Below are positions 32,601 through 44,600 of a DNA stretch of 64,000 bases, one piece after another. Location: the NCBI GenBank assembly GCA_025917655.1, contig CP084619.1, positions 1,736,001 to 1,800,000 on the forward strand, written 5' to 3'. The notes under the pieces are model-generated. The model was not told where the DNA came from. It saw only the letters and a list, made by a program, of their open reading frames with translations, and searched no databases. How positions within the stretch are numbered: the stretch's first letter is position 1; the number at the start of each line of letters is the position of its first letter. This DNA is from Chlorella sorokiniana (lineage: Eukaryota > Chlorophyta > Trebouxiophyceae > Chlorellales > Chlorellaceae). The translations under genes and the position numbers were made by a program.

Positions 32601-35523
32601 CACAGCGGCACAGCCGCGTTGGCTGGCGGAGGGCACAGCCGGGAGGCCTCCCGGGCAGGCTGGGGGAGGCAGAAGGTTCCGGCGACAGCAACAGCCCAGG
32701 CAAGGCGCGGGGCCCAACAACAGCACAGAGGAGCCAGCAGCTGTGCCTGCAGCGAAGCGGCAGCGCACGTCAGGCGGCCCACTCCCGCTGTCTGCCCCCC
32801 AGCGCTCAGCCTGGCGCCTACGGCTGCAACGCCCACGGCCGCAGCTCCAAAGTCAGACCAGCTGCCCGGCTTCCAGGCTGCCAGCCTGCACCTGGCTCAG
32901 CTGCGGGCGGGTGAGCAGCAGCAGCAGGTTGAGGAGCAGGCGGCGGCACCCGTTTCCTGCGGCGTTGCAGCCGGGGGCCTGCCGGGCGAGCTGGCTTGGG
33001 ACGGAAGCTATGACTCGTGGCCCTTCCGGCACCTGCCCCTGGCCACCCAGGTGGCCATGGCAGAGCGCCAGGTGCAGTGGCTGACGGTGTTTGTGCAGCA
33101 GCAGGAGAAGCTTGCAAGTGGGCGGCTGCTGGGATGCGGCCAGCACGCGGCGGCTGCTGCTGCCGTGGCGAGAGCCGCGCCGGTGGTGCTGCCTGTGGTG
33201 AGGTGGGCCAACAAGAAGCTGGTGGAGCCGATGGCGGTCCCAGCAGTGTCCTTTGAATACAAGGTGAGAGGGCGGCAACGCAGCCTGCGCTTCACTGCGG
33301 CGCATGCACGGTGCCGCAGCAAGGACGCACAGCTCCCTGTGCCGTGGTGAGGCTGTGCCAGCCATGTGCTGCACAGCGCGCGCTGCTGTGCGTGGGCAGC
33401 CTCTTTCTTGTGTTGAGAACACCTCCCGTTCTGCCGGCGGCCCCGCAGGTCATCGGCCTGGGCACGGTGGTGCGGGTGCAGCTGCCGCTCATGCTGGCCT
33501 GGGCCATTACCATCCAGTGAGGGCGGCGCTGCCTGCCGCTGCCCTGGTCGGGCACGGCCACGCCCGACCCTCTGGGGCCGTGCCACTTGCGGCCACCTAT
33601 TCACGCCACTCTGTTGGCTGCCTTGCTGTCTGTCCTGCCAATTTACGTGCGGATGCCGGCCCTCTGGCCACTGGCTGAGCCCACTGCGCCCCACCGCCCA
33701 CCCCACCCCACACACACACTCCACCATCACCTTGCCTTCCTCGCCTGCCCCTGAGTGCTCCCTCTGCAGCAAGAGCCAGGGCATGACTCTGGACAGGGTG
33801 GTGGTTGACCTGAAGGACGCCTTCGCCCCGGGGCAGGCCTATGTGGCGCTGAGGTGGGGGCCTTGGTGGGCTGGGACTGGAAGGAGGCTGGGGCAGAGCA
33901 GCGGACGGCAGGCTGGCAAGTGCGGCCGCCTTCGAGAAGACGTTGGAAGGAACGTTTGCCAGATCAGAGGCGGTTACCAGCAGCTCAATCACACGGACCT
34001 CGATGTAGTTCTGCCAGAGGGAGGGCAGGCAAAGTGGTGAAGAACGCTGAGCGCCTCCTCTTCCTCCCCTGCGTGCAGCCGCGCCAGCAGCATGGAAGGC
34101 CTGCAGCTGCTGGGGCCCACCAACCCGCTGCGGTCGCTGCCGCCCCCAATCGCCTCGCCGTGCGCTTCTACTCAGACAGCCCGTGAGTGCTGCCCGCAGT
34201 TTGCTACATTGGAAAAGTGTGCTATGTGTGTGTGTGTGTTTTATTTTCGGGGGGGGCGCGCTTTTGATGGGCTGCTGGCAGCAGTCGACCCCGCATCCCC
34301 TCCACCCCTCTTGGCCCGTTGCACAGCGGCGAGCACCTGTCGGTGCTTGGCGACGGCGAGCGCGGCCCCTTCCCGCTGCCTGCCGACTTCCCGGGTCCCC
34401 AGGGCGCGGCCTACTACGCCTGCATGCAGCGCGGGCTGGCGGCACAGGTGACGGCGGCGGAGGTGCCCGTCCTGGCGCAGGCTCTTCAGGAGCACCGGCA
34501 GCAGGCGGAGCAGCGGCAGCGGCAGGCGGCGGCGGCGCAGCGGCAGCACGGCGGCGGCTGGGGTGGCTCGCCGCGCGCATCTGGCGGCACCAACTCGGCG
34601 ATGCATGCCCAGGGCAGCGCGGACATGGAGCCCTTGGCTGCCTCTCGCGCCCAGCGCCTTCCATCGCAGCTGCGGCTCCAAGGCGCTGCTGTCGCCCACC
34701 CAGTCGCGGGCCACTGCCAGCCCGCACCAGAGGCCGTCGCAGCCAACCTCACAGCCGCAGCAGCAGCAGCAGCGTGGGCAGCAGGCGCTGCTCCCAGGCT
34801 TGGGCACGTCTTCCCAGCCAACCCCGCCGCGCTCACAGCAGCTGCAGGCTGGCAGCGCCGCCGCCTCGCCTGCCAAGTCGGCCAGGGAGCAGCAGGGGGC
34901 AGGCCAACCTCCGCGCCTTGCTCGCTGGCCGTTCCAGCTGCGATGCGGCGCCGCAAGGTGCCGCGGGGACGCCCGCGTCTCCTGTGCAGCCGCCTCAGCA
35001 GCCACGAGCGCAGCATGGAGCTCAGCAACCGCCCGCGCAGCTTGCGCCGCCTCTCCCCTCCCTCGTGCCGCTGCCCAACGCGCCCAGCCAGCGGCTGGTG
35101 CAGGTGTTCAGCTGCATGGAGGGTCAGCTGTCGCCGCCGGTGCTGGAGCAGAGGTGGGCCGTGCGGGCCCTGCTGGGGCGGGGACAGGCTGAGTGGGCGG
35201 GCTTGTGAGAAGGGGCGCAGATTCTGCTTTTAGCCTGCATGCTGGCATATCCTGTCAGCTGCTCACATCTCTCAAACGCAGCTCAGGTTCTTTGCTTGCC
35301 CCCCCCCGTCGGCTGTGTTGGTTGTCCCAGGGAGGCGCTGCGCGCCTGCCCCGACCTGGCCTCCCTGCTGGGCATGCTGCGCCGCACCCACCGCCTGGAC
35401 GACGCTCTGGCGGCGGAGCTGTGGGCGGTGGATGCGGAGGGACGCTGCATGCTTGTGGGGTGCAGCGTGCCGCCCGCTGACGTGCTGGACGCGGCCGCCC
35501 TCCTGCTGCATGTGCTCCTGTGA
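29602..35523 (+). CDS. PIF1: PIF1-family 5'-to-3' DNA helicase with long C-terminal extension
   Basis: The ATG at 29602 starts MEQAIEPPSLSEEQKAVA, the usual Q-type entry of PIF1. Exons then carry Walker A GVGGTGKT (about 29848-29871), AMTGCAADVVGGVTLHKVL, Walker B LDVLIVDE (30263-30288) with VSML, motif III LQLILVGDFLQ|LPPV (30690-30900) and IRNAAAVCNRGL. Next come VLSLKVGAQVMCVANLG (32238-32288), and the C-terminal motifs SKSQGMTLDRVVVDLKDAF (33770-33830) and QAYVALS|RAS (33836-34087). All helicase motifs are in the family order. An insertion rich in Gln, Ala and Arg (32520-33250) separates motifs IV and V. After motif VI at least 300 more residues are coded (34320-35520), low in complexity, ending with LLGMLRRTHRLDDALAAELW. 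The family unwinds G-quadruplexes and acts in telomere, mitochondrial and replication-fork maintenance. The stop used is 35521-35523; a further exon is possible because GTGAGC sits at the stop. Confidence 0.87.
30776..30825 (+). repeat. perfect inverted repeat (hairpin) in a PIF1 intron
   Basis: GAGCAGTGTGGTCTC at 30776-30790 is exactly complementary to 30811-30825. Inside, a second 5-bp stem (ACGAA/TTCGT) closes a six-base loop after a two-base mismatch. The whole lies in the 162-base intron 30725-30886 between the GDFLQ and LPPV exons. Confidence 0.9.
30846..30879 (+). repeat. 13-bp direct repeat in the same PIF1 intron
   Basis: GCATGGGTGTTGT occurs at 30846-30858 and again at 30867-30879, separated by a C run, just before the acceptor. 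Confidence 0.85.
31259..31303 (+). repeat. C-rich simple repeat in a PIF1 intron
   Basis: A tract of C runs broken by single A bases, turning into CA repeats, at the 3' end of an intron. It acts as a very strong polypyrimidine tract and is prone to length error. Confidence 0.8.
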
Positions 35524-37027
35524 GCGGCGTGGCGGCGCTGGCGGCAGCCAGCGCTGAACCCCTCCATGCCTCATCGCCGTGCCCTGCCTAGCAACATCTG
35601 TCCTGGTTTTTGTTGTGCACATTTGTTACTTGAGCATCTTTCACACGCTAGCCGCACGTCGGACAAGCTGGATGCCGCCGCACACAGCCAGGCGCCCCCT
35701 GCCGATGAGGCAGGTGGCGCTTGCCGCGCTTCTGCACAGCGCTGCTGCTGGCATTCCTCAGCCTGTTCTTGTGATCTGAATGAAACTGGCGGGCTTGGCT
35801 GTCGGCCAAGGTTAATGACAAACCCTCTCCCACCTATTGTCACGAAAGTAGCTTTGCAAGGATGGCTGATCCAATCAGTTGACGAGTGAGGAGACTGGCA
35901 GCCTCTTTGGCATCTGTGAGAACCCTGCCTGTGCACCCCTACCTTTCTTGTTGCACACGCTGCTTCAAGCTTCGCCTCATCGGACGTGATCTTATGCAAT
36001 GAGATACGAACAATGCGTTGCACAGAGTCAGGCTGCACAGCCGAACCAAGTGCTCAGCACAGCCGCCGTTACGTGCTCAGCACAGCCGCCGTTAAGTCGC
36101 CGAACGGTGTCCCACGTCTGCCAGTACGTGAGAGCTTTCTTCACCATGTAAACTGACGTCGTCAAACAATGCGGCCTATCAAGGTGTCGCTGTTGGCTGT
36201 GCAGGGGTCAGAGCAAGAGGAGCAGGCAGGAGGTGGCCAGGCACCTTGGTGCACCCGCGTTCGTGCAGCGGTGCTTGCCAGCCGCAAGAAGCAGTGCTTT
36301 TGAATTTGATCAGAGGGGTTGTGGGACATCTCAGCAGATGTGGGCTAGCATGCGCGAGCTATCTTGGGGCACAGCTTGAGCTGCGTCATGGCACCGGTGC
36401 CAAGCATCTTTTGAATGGCCAACTGGTGTGCGCAAGTGAGGGTAGTGTCCCCGCGCGTGCTGAGAAAGCTTAAAACATACACAAACTTATGTTTAACACA
36501 GTGATGGCAGTCTACAAAGGCAACTTGCGGCGATGGGCATAGCTCCCAAATTGCCCGATGGCGGCGATGCCCCGCCTGCGTGTGCAACATAAACCAAGGG
36601 CATGTCATCGTCGATGGCGTGATCGCTGCGCACCCGTATCACAGCCAAAGAGAAGGTTACAGGAACGGCGCGCCTTGGCGAAGGTCTGCCCTTGTTTGCC
36701 AAGGGTGGACAAGCTATCGCAAACCTGAGAGGCCGCTTGGTTCTCGTCACTTTTCACCGCGATTAAAGATCTGCTTGATCACTTGAACACGAGGCACAGC
36801 CACGCTCGTCATACATCCCCGTGCTGCGCGCTGCTGCGGGCAGCTATCTTCAGTGCATGCAAGGGGACAAGCTACTTGAGCAAGCGCATTGTTGAGCTGT
36901 AAGTAGGATATAGCTCTCCACCACCCCTCACCTCAACCCACGCACCGTCAATAAGCACACCCGCGCTGTGCCTTTCCCTTGCTTAGGGCCGGCCCAGCAC
37001 CTTGCATCACATCCATCGACAGCCGCG
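35524..37027. other. 1.5-kb intergenic region, no gene seen
   Basis: Between PIF1 and the LRR gene. It may include extra PIF1 3' exon or UTR sequence up to about 35900. The part from 35900 to 36900 is AT-richer, with no frame bearing a motif, no tRNA-like fold and one short direct repeat (annotated). The right end must hold the LRR gene promoter. Confidence 0.45.
36050..36094 (+). repeat. 22-bp tandem direct repeat, two copies
   Basis: The same 22 bases occur at 36050-36071 and 36073-36094, one base apart. Each copy holds the near-palindrome TGCTCAGCA. Confidence 0.85.
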
Positions 37028-40000
37028 ATGCACGCGGTGCGGCTGGCAGGGTGTGCCCAGTTGGGCGGGCGGCCTGCTGGCTTGGCGGCGTCACCTCGCC
37101 GGAGTGGGCGCTGCAGCCAGCCTTCCCGCAGCCTAGCAGCGCAGCGGCACCCAAGATGGCTGCAGCATCTGCTGCCTCTCAAAGCGTTGAGCGACTCGGA
37201 TGCGGAGGAGGACGATGACGAGTACGAGGAGCAGCAGGCGCAACAGCAGCAGCAGCGGCAGCAGCAGCAGCAGGCCTCGGCACGTGAGGAGCAGGAGGCC
37301 GAGGCGGCCACCGCCTCCAGCGCCACAGCCGAGGCAGCGCAGCGCAGCGCACCCGCAGCCCGTGCTGCTGCCCCGCAGCGCGCAGTGGCGGCGGCGCCGC
37401 AGCCTGCCTCACAGCCGGACATGGGCCAGGCGTGGCGCATGGGCCTGGGCGGCGCGGTCGCCCTTGCCGCCCTCGCGGGCCTGGGCTTCCTGGGGCACCG
37501 CCTGTCGCGGAGCAAGGCGGTGACAGAGGCCGTAGCAGGCGTGCAGCAGACGATGCAGAGTCGGGGCTGGCGCGGGAGCGCAGCAGCGGCTTAACGAGTT
37601 CATGAGCACTCTTCGCAACATGCAGGCACGACGCTGGGGGGGGGGATGTCCTGAAAGCGCTTGATACTCTTCCTTTGGACATTTGCTGTATGCATGGCCC
37701 ACGAAAAGTGACGGTCCAGCAAGGGTACCAATGCCGGCACAGCACAGCACAGTACAGCACAGCACAGCACAGCAAAGCTACACATAGCTCTCCTCCTTCT
37801 TGTCCCCCTCCTGCAGACCGCCGACCTGTCGGCTAAGAACCTGGGTGACGAGGGCTTTGCCTATGTCGTGGACGCCCTCTCCTTCAACGACAGGTGGGGC
37901 CCCGGGTGACCACACGCTTTGGTGGCCCTGCGCGGGGGTGTACGCCCTGGCAGCGCTGCTGGTGCAGCACCGCGCAGCTGGCGTGCATGGCGTCCTTTCC
38001 TGGGCAGCAAGGGTTGTATAGGCCGCGCCAGTGGCCATGGCGCCCTTGCGACCGGCTTGCGGGCGTGTTTGCCTGCCTGGCTGCTTGCAGGTGCGTGGCC
38101 GCCGACTTCTCCAAGAACGGCATCGGGCGCAGGGCGCCTCGCAGCTGGTGGCCGTGCTGTCCAACAACGAGGGCTTGCGCACGCTGCTGCTGGACACAAA
38201 CGCGCTGGGGGATGAGGGAGCCGCGCTGATGGCCACGGTGCGCGGGCATTTTTTGGGGTCAGGGCGGTTCGGGGTGTCCTTGTTTGATGGAGCACAAGCG
38301 CTCTCGCGCTGGCCTCTGCCGATGATGTGGCAGCGTACACTGACGCAAAGGACGGCATTGGTTGGATAGCAGCTGCTGCCAGCAGGGCACTCTAGCACCA
38401 AGTGAGGGCCCTGGACGCCCGGGATCACCGTCACCATCCAAGCGTGTGCTGCCGCAGGCGCTGGCTGGCGGCTGCCGCATCACCAACCTGAACCTGTCTG
38501 GCAACAACATTGGCGACGCCGGGGCCAAGGCGCTGGCAGAGATGCTCAAGGTGGTGGGGTGGTGGGGTGTTGTGGGGCTGGGAGGAAGTACGGTTTTTAG
38601 CTGGTGGCTGGGATGGTTTTTAGCCGGGCCGCGACGTCGCAGAGAGGGGAACACCAGTGTGGCTGTCCAACTTCTGCTGGGCTGTACGCGGCCTGGACAG
38701 CTGCACCACGCCCCCTCCAATCTAAAGTCTGAGCTGTGGCCCCTCCCCCACCGCTCCCACCCACCCTACCCACCCACCCACCAACACGCGCACACACACC
38801 ACCATCGACCCAATCACAGACCAACACCACCTTGGAGGTGCTGGAGCTGAACGGCAACGTGATCGACTACGAGGGGGTGGGCGCGCTGGCAGAGGCGCTG
38901 GCGCAGAACACCACCCTCAAGACGCTGGGGCTCAGGTGGGCCCTTGGGGGGCCGGGGACGCCACCCCGGCAACCGCATGAGCGTTACCACGCCGGCCCCT
39001 GCCACCCACCTCAACACCGCTCTCTGTCCGCGCGCGCAGTGACAACTACATCCAGACCCCCGGCGCCGCGTTGCTGGCAGCAGCCCTGAAGGAGAACAAG
39101 TCGCTACAGGTGGGTGGCCCTACCTGGTAATACCAGGTCTACAGCATTCCCCCTGCCTCCTCATCCTTGGAAGATGAACATGGTGCGTAAGCCTCCCTGT
39201 CCCCCTCTTACGCGGCACAGGAGCTGTATGTGAAGGGCAACGAGCTGGGTGACGAGGGGGTCAAGGCTCTGTGCGAGGCGCTCAAGGGGCACAAGGGTGA
39301 GCCGCCGCTGCCCGCTGCCTGTATTGCATTGCACCAGGCCTCGCCAACAGCGCTTCCAAGCCTGGTCGACCCCTTCGAGGCCCCCACAATCGCCATGTTT
39401 TGCCAACCGCAGAGCTGAAGGCTGTCGACTTTGGCAATAACTCAATGGGCAAGGAGGGGGCCTACGCTCTGGCAGACCTGCTGCGCGGCTCCACCACCGT
39501 CGCCGACGTCAACATAAACATGAACGACGTGGGCAACGAGGGAGCCTTCCAGGTGTGTGCTGCGGTCAGTGTGTATTCCTGTCTGTGTGTTTGTTGGTGG
39601 GTGAGGCACGAGTGGCAGCTTTCTGCTCAGCGCATGCTGGCGTCTTAACTTGCCGAGACATTCCCTCCCCCTCCTGCCCAGATTGCGGCCGCCATCAAAG
39701 ACAACCGCTCCCTGCGCCAGCTGGATGTGGGCGGCAACAACATCAGCGAGGACGGAGCCAAGGCGTTGGCAGGTGAAGCTCTGAGCCCCTGTAACACAGC
39801 CGGCCACCGGGCTTGCCTGGTTGCTGCCAGCCAGCCACTGCATGGCCAGCCCTCCTGGCTGCCTGGCCTTCCGTCGCCGACCTTGCCGCCCGCCCTTCCC
39901 CCTACATCATGCCGCTCATTCACGCAGCCGCGCTGAAGGGCAATGAGGAGCTGCGCTCGCTGGAGCTCTCCTACAACCCCATCGGTGCGCAGGGGACCAA

Positions 40001-41136
40001 GGCATTTGCCGACATTGTCAAGTACGACATGAAGGTGAGGGGGCAGCTGGCAGGTGGCAAGCCGCTGAGCAGCACTGTTTCTGCGCCACTGGAGGATGTT
40101 GCATAGCATCCCCACCAGCCGCAGCCGGGGGCGCTGCAAGCCGGTTGCAGCTCGGCAGATGTGTTCGGTGGATGGAAAGCTGCTCCGTCTTGCTGCCGCT
40201 GTCCTGCCTAGGCTGTGATTCTTGGGTCCCCCTCCTGCCCTTCAGCTGGACGTGCTGGGCATGGGTTGGTGCAAGGTTGGCTCGGGTGAGGGTGTGCAGG
40301 CTGTGGCCGACATGCTCATGTACAACCAGACCCTCAGGCGGCTGGACCTCAGGGGCAATGGGCTGGGCAATGACGGTGAGGAGGCAGGGGCAGCACTGGG
40401 GTGCACGCTGCGCAGGACATGGCACGCGCTTCAACAGCCCGACATGACTGCAGCGCTGCTGTGGAGGACCCTAGAAGGACCCTCGCTGAGCGCCGCTGGA
40501 TCCCGCCCTGCGCGTGTTCACCCCTCTGCCTCCCCTGCTGCACTCATCCTGCGCTATTCGGTACCTGGCTCACCGCCCCTTGACAACCCCTGTGCAGGCG
40601 CCATCTGGTTCTCTCGCGGCTTCAAGGAGCACACCAATGAGGCGCTGCGTGAGCTGGAGCTTGGCTACAACGAGATCAAGGACGAGGGGGCATGCGCGCT
40701 GGCGCAGGCACGCTGGGCGGGATGACAGGGGCAGGCTACGCTGCCTGGAGAGCGGGGGAGCAGCCTGCTGCTGTGCAGCGGTGCTCGGCAAACTAGGCTG
40801 AGCTGCTGCCTCGCTTTGCCGTGCCTTCCTGCGTCGCAGGCTCTCAAGGCCAACCCTGAGGGCGCCCCCAAGGAATTCAAAATCAATGCCAACTACATCA
40901 GCAAGTTTGGGCAGGTGAGCTTAGGATGTACTATGGAGGGGTGTGTGGTGGTGGTGGTGGTGGTGGTGGGTTGGGGGGATCGTTAATGATGTGAAAACAC
41001 TGCTGGCATGGTCATCCTCACCGCAGCCACGTTTTCAGCTCACCACCCTCATCCTCCCTCCCCCTAGGTGGCCCTCACTGAGGCGCTCGACATGGTTTAT
41101 GACATGGCCAAGAAGGAAATCACAATCACCTTCTAA
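37028..41136 (+). CDS. RNI-type leucine-rich-repeat protein, EMB2004-like, probably plastid
   Basis: Exon 1 from ATG 37028 (MHAVRLAGCAQLGGRPAGL) looks like a transit peptide. It is followed by an acidic/Gln-rich stretch (SDAEEDDDEYEEQQ), an Ala-rich linker, a membrane-like segment (LGGAVALAALAGLGFLG, about 37446-37496) and then LNEFMSTLRNMQ. Exon 2 onward (37817-41136) encodes about thirteen 28-residue RNI repeats such as LNLSGNNIGDAGAKALAEML and LELNGNVIDYEGVGALAEAL, with ADLSAKNLGDEG at the start, LGMGWCK in the middle and INANYISKFGQ near the C-terminus; stop after ITITF. From memory this order and these blocks match plant plastid RNI-like proteins of the EMB2004 type, which have a role in embryo and plastid development. 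Two one-base frame breaks occur: within 37560-37590, and at the G run 38125-38127 (three Gs where four fit). Intron 1 appears to start with GC. LRR family certain; orthology moderate. Confidence 0.8.
37626..37816 (+). other. candidate GC-AG intron in the LRR gene
   Basis: ATG CAG at 37620-37625 is followed by GCACGA, and the acceptor CTCCTGCAG ends at 37816. Joining gives NMQ|TADLSAKNLG in phase 0, the sequence expected in this family. The donor is weaker than the usual GCAAGT form. Confidence 0.45.
37737..37778 (+). repeat. CAGCA pentanucleotide repeat in LRR intron 1
   Basis: About eight units of CAGCA/ACAGC with two base changes, inside the first LRR intron. Confidence 0.85.
40946..40970 (+). 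repeat. (TGG)8 microsatellite in an LRR intron
   Basis: A run of TGG/GTG units in the second-last intron of the LRR gene. Confidence 0.85.
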
Positions 41137-41610
41137 TTGAACACACGCTCCATTGGAGTCGCCTTTGAATTCATTCAAAGCCGCTCATGACCATTACAGG
41201 CTGCAAGTGGTCGACAGCGCACATAGCCTGCTTGTCAGGAAAGGCTCGTCTCCGGCGGGCGTCAAGTCTCGTAGGCGGTGGCGGCAGGACATGCCTTGTA
41301 AGATGAACGTCGGCCTATTCGTTTCTTGATCCCCTGGGGAATACCGTATCATAGAAGGCCGGCATTCGCATAGACGGGCAGCTCTTCGCAAAAGTGTTGC
41401 CTCTTCCAGGTGTGCACCGAAACAGATTCTCCTGGGCTTCAACACCATACTCAGTAGGTTATACCCGTTTCTGGTTTCCGACCTGATCGCGCACCGACAG
41501 CCCTGCCAAACTTTGTGATCTCTCCCTCTTCAAATCGCCTTTCATCGTGCGTGGTTGGCCCTATATCGATGCAGGAGTACTGGTTGTAGTGTGACACGCC
41601 GCACCAGGCC
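41137..41610. other. intergenic, LRR 3' / RNase II-like 5' region
   Basis: 474 bases with no motif-bearing frame. It carries the LRR TGTAA signal (annotated) and presumably the promoter of the next gene. Confidence 0.5.
41297..41301 (+). promoter_or_regulatory. TGTAA polyadenylation signal of the LRR gene
   Basis: TGTAA 161 bases after the LRR stop, in AT-richer sequence. Confidence 0.5.
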
Positions 41611-44600
41611 ATGGCTCCACCTCCGCCACCCCCTCCAGGGCTGAGCCGCTCAGCGGCGAGCGGCAGCAGCGGCGGACGCTCCCAACAGCAAAGTGGTGAC
41701 AGCAGCCAGAAGCACCCTTATTGGCGTAACAAAAGCAAGGGCAGCAGCGCTGAGACAGGAGAGTCGCCGCAGTATGGCACACCTTCGTTTGTTGGTCGTC
41801 ACGCTCCACACCAAAACCGGGCAGGTGGGCCTTGATTCGTTCCTAGGCTGCTGCAGGCAGCCCACAGCTCACCCCTCCACAGATTGACGAGTTTTTCAGT
41901 TGTAATGATGCCATTCGCTGATTGTATTCAAACACTGTTGCAGGTAACACCCCACCACCGCCACCACCGCCGCAAAGGACTTCTGCCAGCAGCACCAGAG
42001 GTGGCAGGGGCGGTAGGGGTGACCGCGGCTTTTCTTCCCCGGCAGCCACTCCCATCGCCGTCCCACGGCAGGGGCAGCTGCGTCGCAGTGGCAGCAGCAG
42101 CAGGGAAGGCACTCCCGGCAGCTTGGGCAGCTTGTATGGCACGCCGACGCGGTTCGGCAGCGCAGGTGCTGCAGCCAGTAGCTGTGCGGGCAGCTCGAGA
42201 AAGCCGGGGCGACGGGGCTCCTACTACCCGGAACACCTGCCAGGAAGCCTGCTGCAGGTGCATGCGTGAATGGTCATGCATGGTGAAACCAGGCACGCGA
42301 TGTTGTTTCCAGGTTGGCAGTTCTGATGGAATGCAAAGCACATGCGCTTCCGGCGCACCACCCTTCCCTCCCGCACCCCATCCCCCTGATGCAGCATGGG
42401 CTAAAGAGCGGTTCATTATTCCGTGCTGTGTTCCGCACCAACCCCTCAGACCGCAACCAAGGATACTGCACCCTGCCAGGCCTACCCACGGATGTGTTCA
42501 TTCGGGTGGGGGCCGGGCCGGCTGCCGCTGCAGCGGTGATGGAGGGCCATGCCGGCTTGGCCCGGCACGCAATCCTGACCATGAATGCTGTTGACAAGTG
42601 CAATAGACCTTGACCCGATGTTCTTGTACTTGAAGTGCTTAGCATGCCGCCTCTCTCTGGCTTCAACACCTGCAGGGCCTGAAGCCTCAGAATCGAGCGG
42701 TGGAAGGGGATGAGGTGGCCATTCGCCTCCTGCCCCCTCAGACTGGTATCAGCTGAGCAGCGCAAAACAGGCGACAGCGGCAGCAGGTAGCAGCACTCCA
42801 GCGCCGACGCTTGTGGCGCCCCAGGGGGCAGCAAGCAACGCGCTGCCGCTGCCCTCACGGCTTGGGTCTGCAGCAGGGGCTGCACCGCCGCCCACGCCCC
42901 TGACCGCTGCTGTGGGTCAAGGACCGGATGCTATGACGCCTCCCGCATGGGCCGCGGCGCGCCAACGGCGCCCATCAGGCGACCTTGTGGCGTCCCCTGC
43001 GCTGAAGCCGTCAGGTGGGGACGCGCGCTGGTGACTTGCATTGGCAGTCGCCTTTCCGCTGTGACCTTGGCTGCATTGACACAGCACAGCGCGCTTCCCC
43101 TGCAGCCAGCGGTGGGGAGCTGGCAGTGGCGCTGGGCCCAGCGGATCTGTGCCCAGACGACAGCAGCGAGGAAGGTGGGCGGGCACTTTCTGCCCTCGCT
43201 TTCTGGCTGCTGCTCATCCAGCCTGCATCAATGCCTGGGCACAGTGCCTCACTGTGAGCCTCATGCTGCCCAGCCCTCCTTGTGGCCACGCAGGTTCCGT
43301 GAGCAGCGAGGGGGTCTGGCTGAGGAGGAGCAGGAGGCAGTGCTGGCAGTCTTGGAGGAGGAGGTAGAGGTGGGCCGCTGAGCGGGAAAACAGCCAGGCG
43401 ACCTCAGCATGCCTGCACCAAGTGCTATTTGGTACAAACCCTCTGTGCCTGTTCCTTGCAGGGGCTGCATCTGGATGCCGACATTGCTGGCATGATGAGC
43501 GAGGGCAGCTCCCCGTGGGCAGCTGCGCCACGGAGCAGCAAGGGCCCAGTCCGCGCCCTGTGGTTGGCCTGCAGGCAGCAGCTGAGGGCGGGGCGTCAGG
43601 CCTGGCTAATGCTGCGGAGGAGGCTGATGAGCCTGAGTCCATGGCCGACTTCCTGGTGAAGGAGGTGCACCGGCAGCAGACGCCCGCGCCCCCTGCAGCG
43701 GCAACAGCGGCAAGAGACGGTGCCCCGCGCTCCTCAGCGGCACCCGGCCGCGTCAGCGACACGAACAACGCCATCCCCGACCCGCGCCTGGCCTGCTGGC
43801 ATCCCACGGGTCCGCCCTCTGAGGTCCTGGCGGTTGTGGCGGAGCGGCTGAGCGCCATGGAGGGCTGGCGGGTGACGGGGAGGTGGTGGCGGTGCTGGAG
43901 CCGTCGCGGCGGCGCGAGTCGGTTGTAGGTGAGCGCGGGCGCCGCGTGTGCAGCTCCCTGCTTGCTCAAGCCACTGCCATCCCTTGTAATTGGGCTGACA
44001 GCTGTCCAACCCGGCCCCCGCTCCCCTGCAGGCGTGCTGAAGCAGGAGGGCGAGAAGGACACCGGCACCTTCTTCCTCATCCCTTGCGACCCCCGCCTGC
44101 CGCGCATGCTGGTTCGCTCCGCGACGATGCCGCCCCAGATGAAGCAGGCGAGATGGGTGCTGCATCACACTGCAGCTGCGGTCATGGCCTGCGGTCATAG
44201 TCGTGGCCTCGGGTCATTTGCCTGGCACCCTGGACCGCTCACGCTTTGTCCCCGTTGGTGCTGCAGGCTCTGAAGCGTGAGGCGCAGACGGCCGACCTGT
44301 CGGCTCGCACCCTGGTCAGCGCTCGCATGGAGGCCTGGCAGGCTGGCTACCCCTTCCCGCTGGCTCAGGTGCAGCAGCCCTGCTGCCAGCCAGGGCTCTG
44401 CTCCTGCCGGCTTGGCGCCTGCTGTCTCTACACAGCGACGCTTTGCGGCGTCCCCTGCCTCCTCCCGATCCCTGCTTGACCCGGCCTCCCGCCCATGAAT
44501 GCAAAACCACCAATGCCCCCGTCACCCCCCCCGGGAGCAGGTGCGCTCCTCGCTGGGCCAGGCGGGCGACCTGGCCAGCGAGACGGCGGCGCTGCTGGCC

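Noticed and set aside
29602-35523. PIF1 gene as part of a Helitron
   Set aside because: No Rep/HUH domain nearby and no Helitron-type ends seen. The gene is intron-rich with an ordinary cellular PIF1 motif set.
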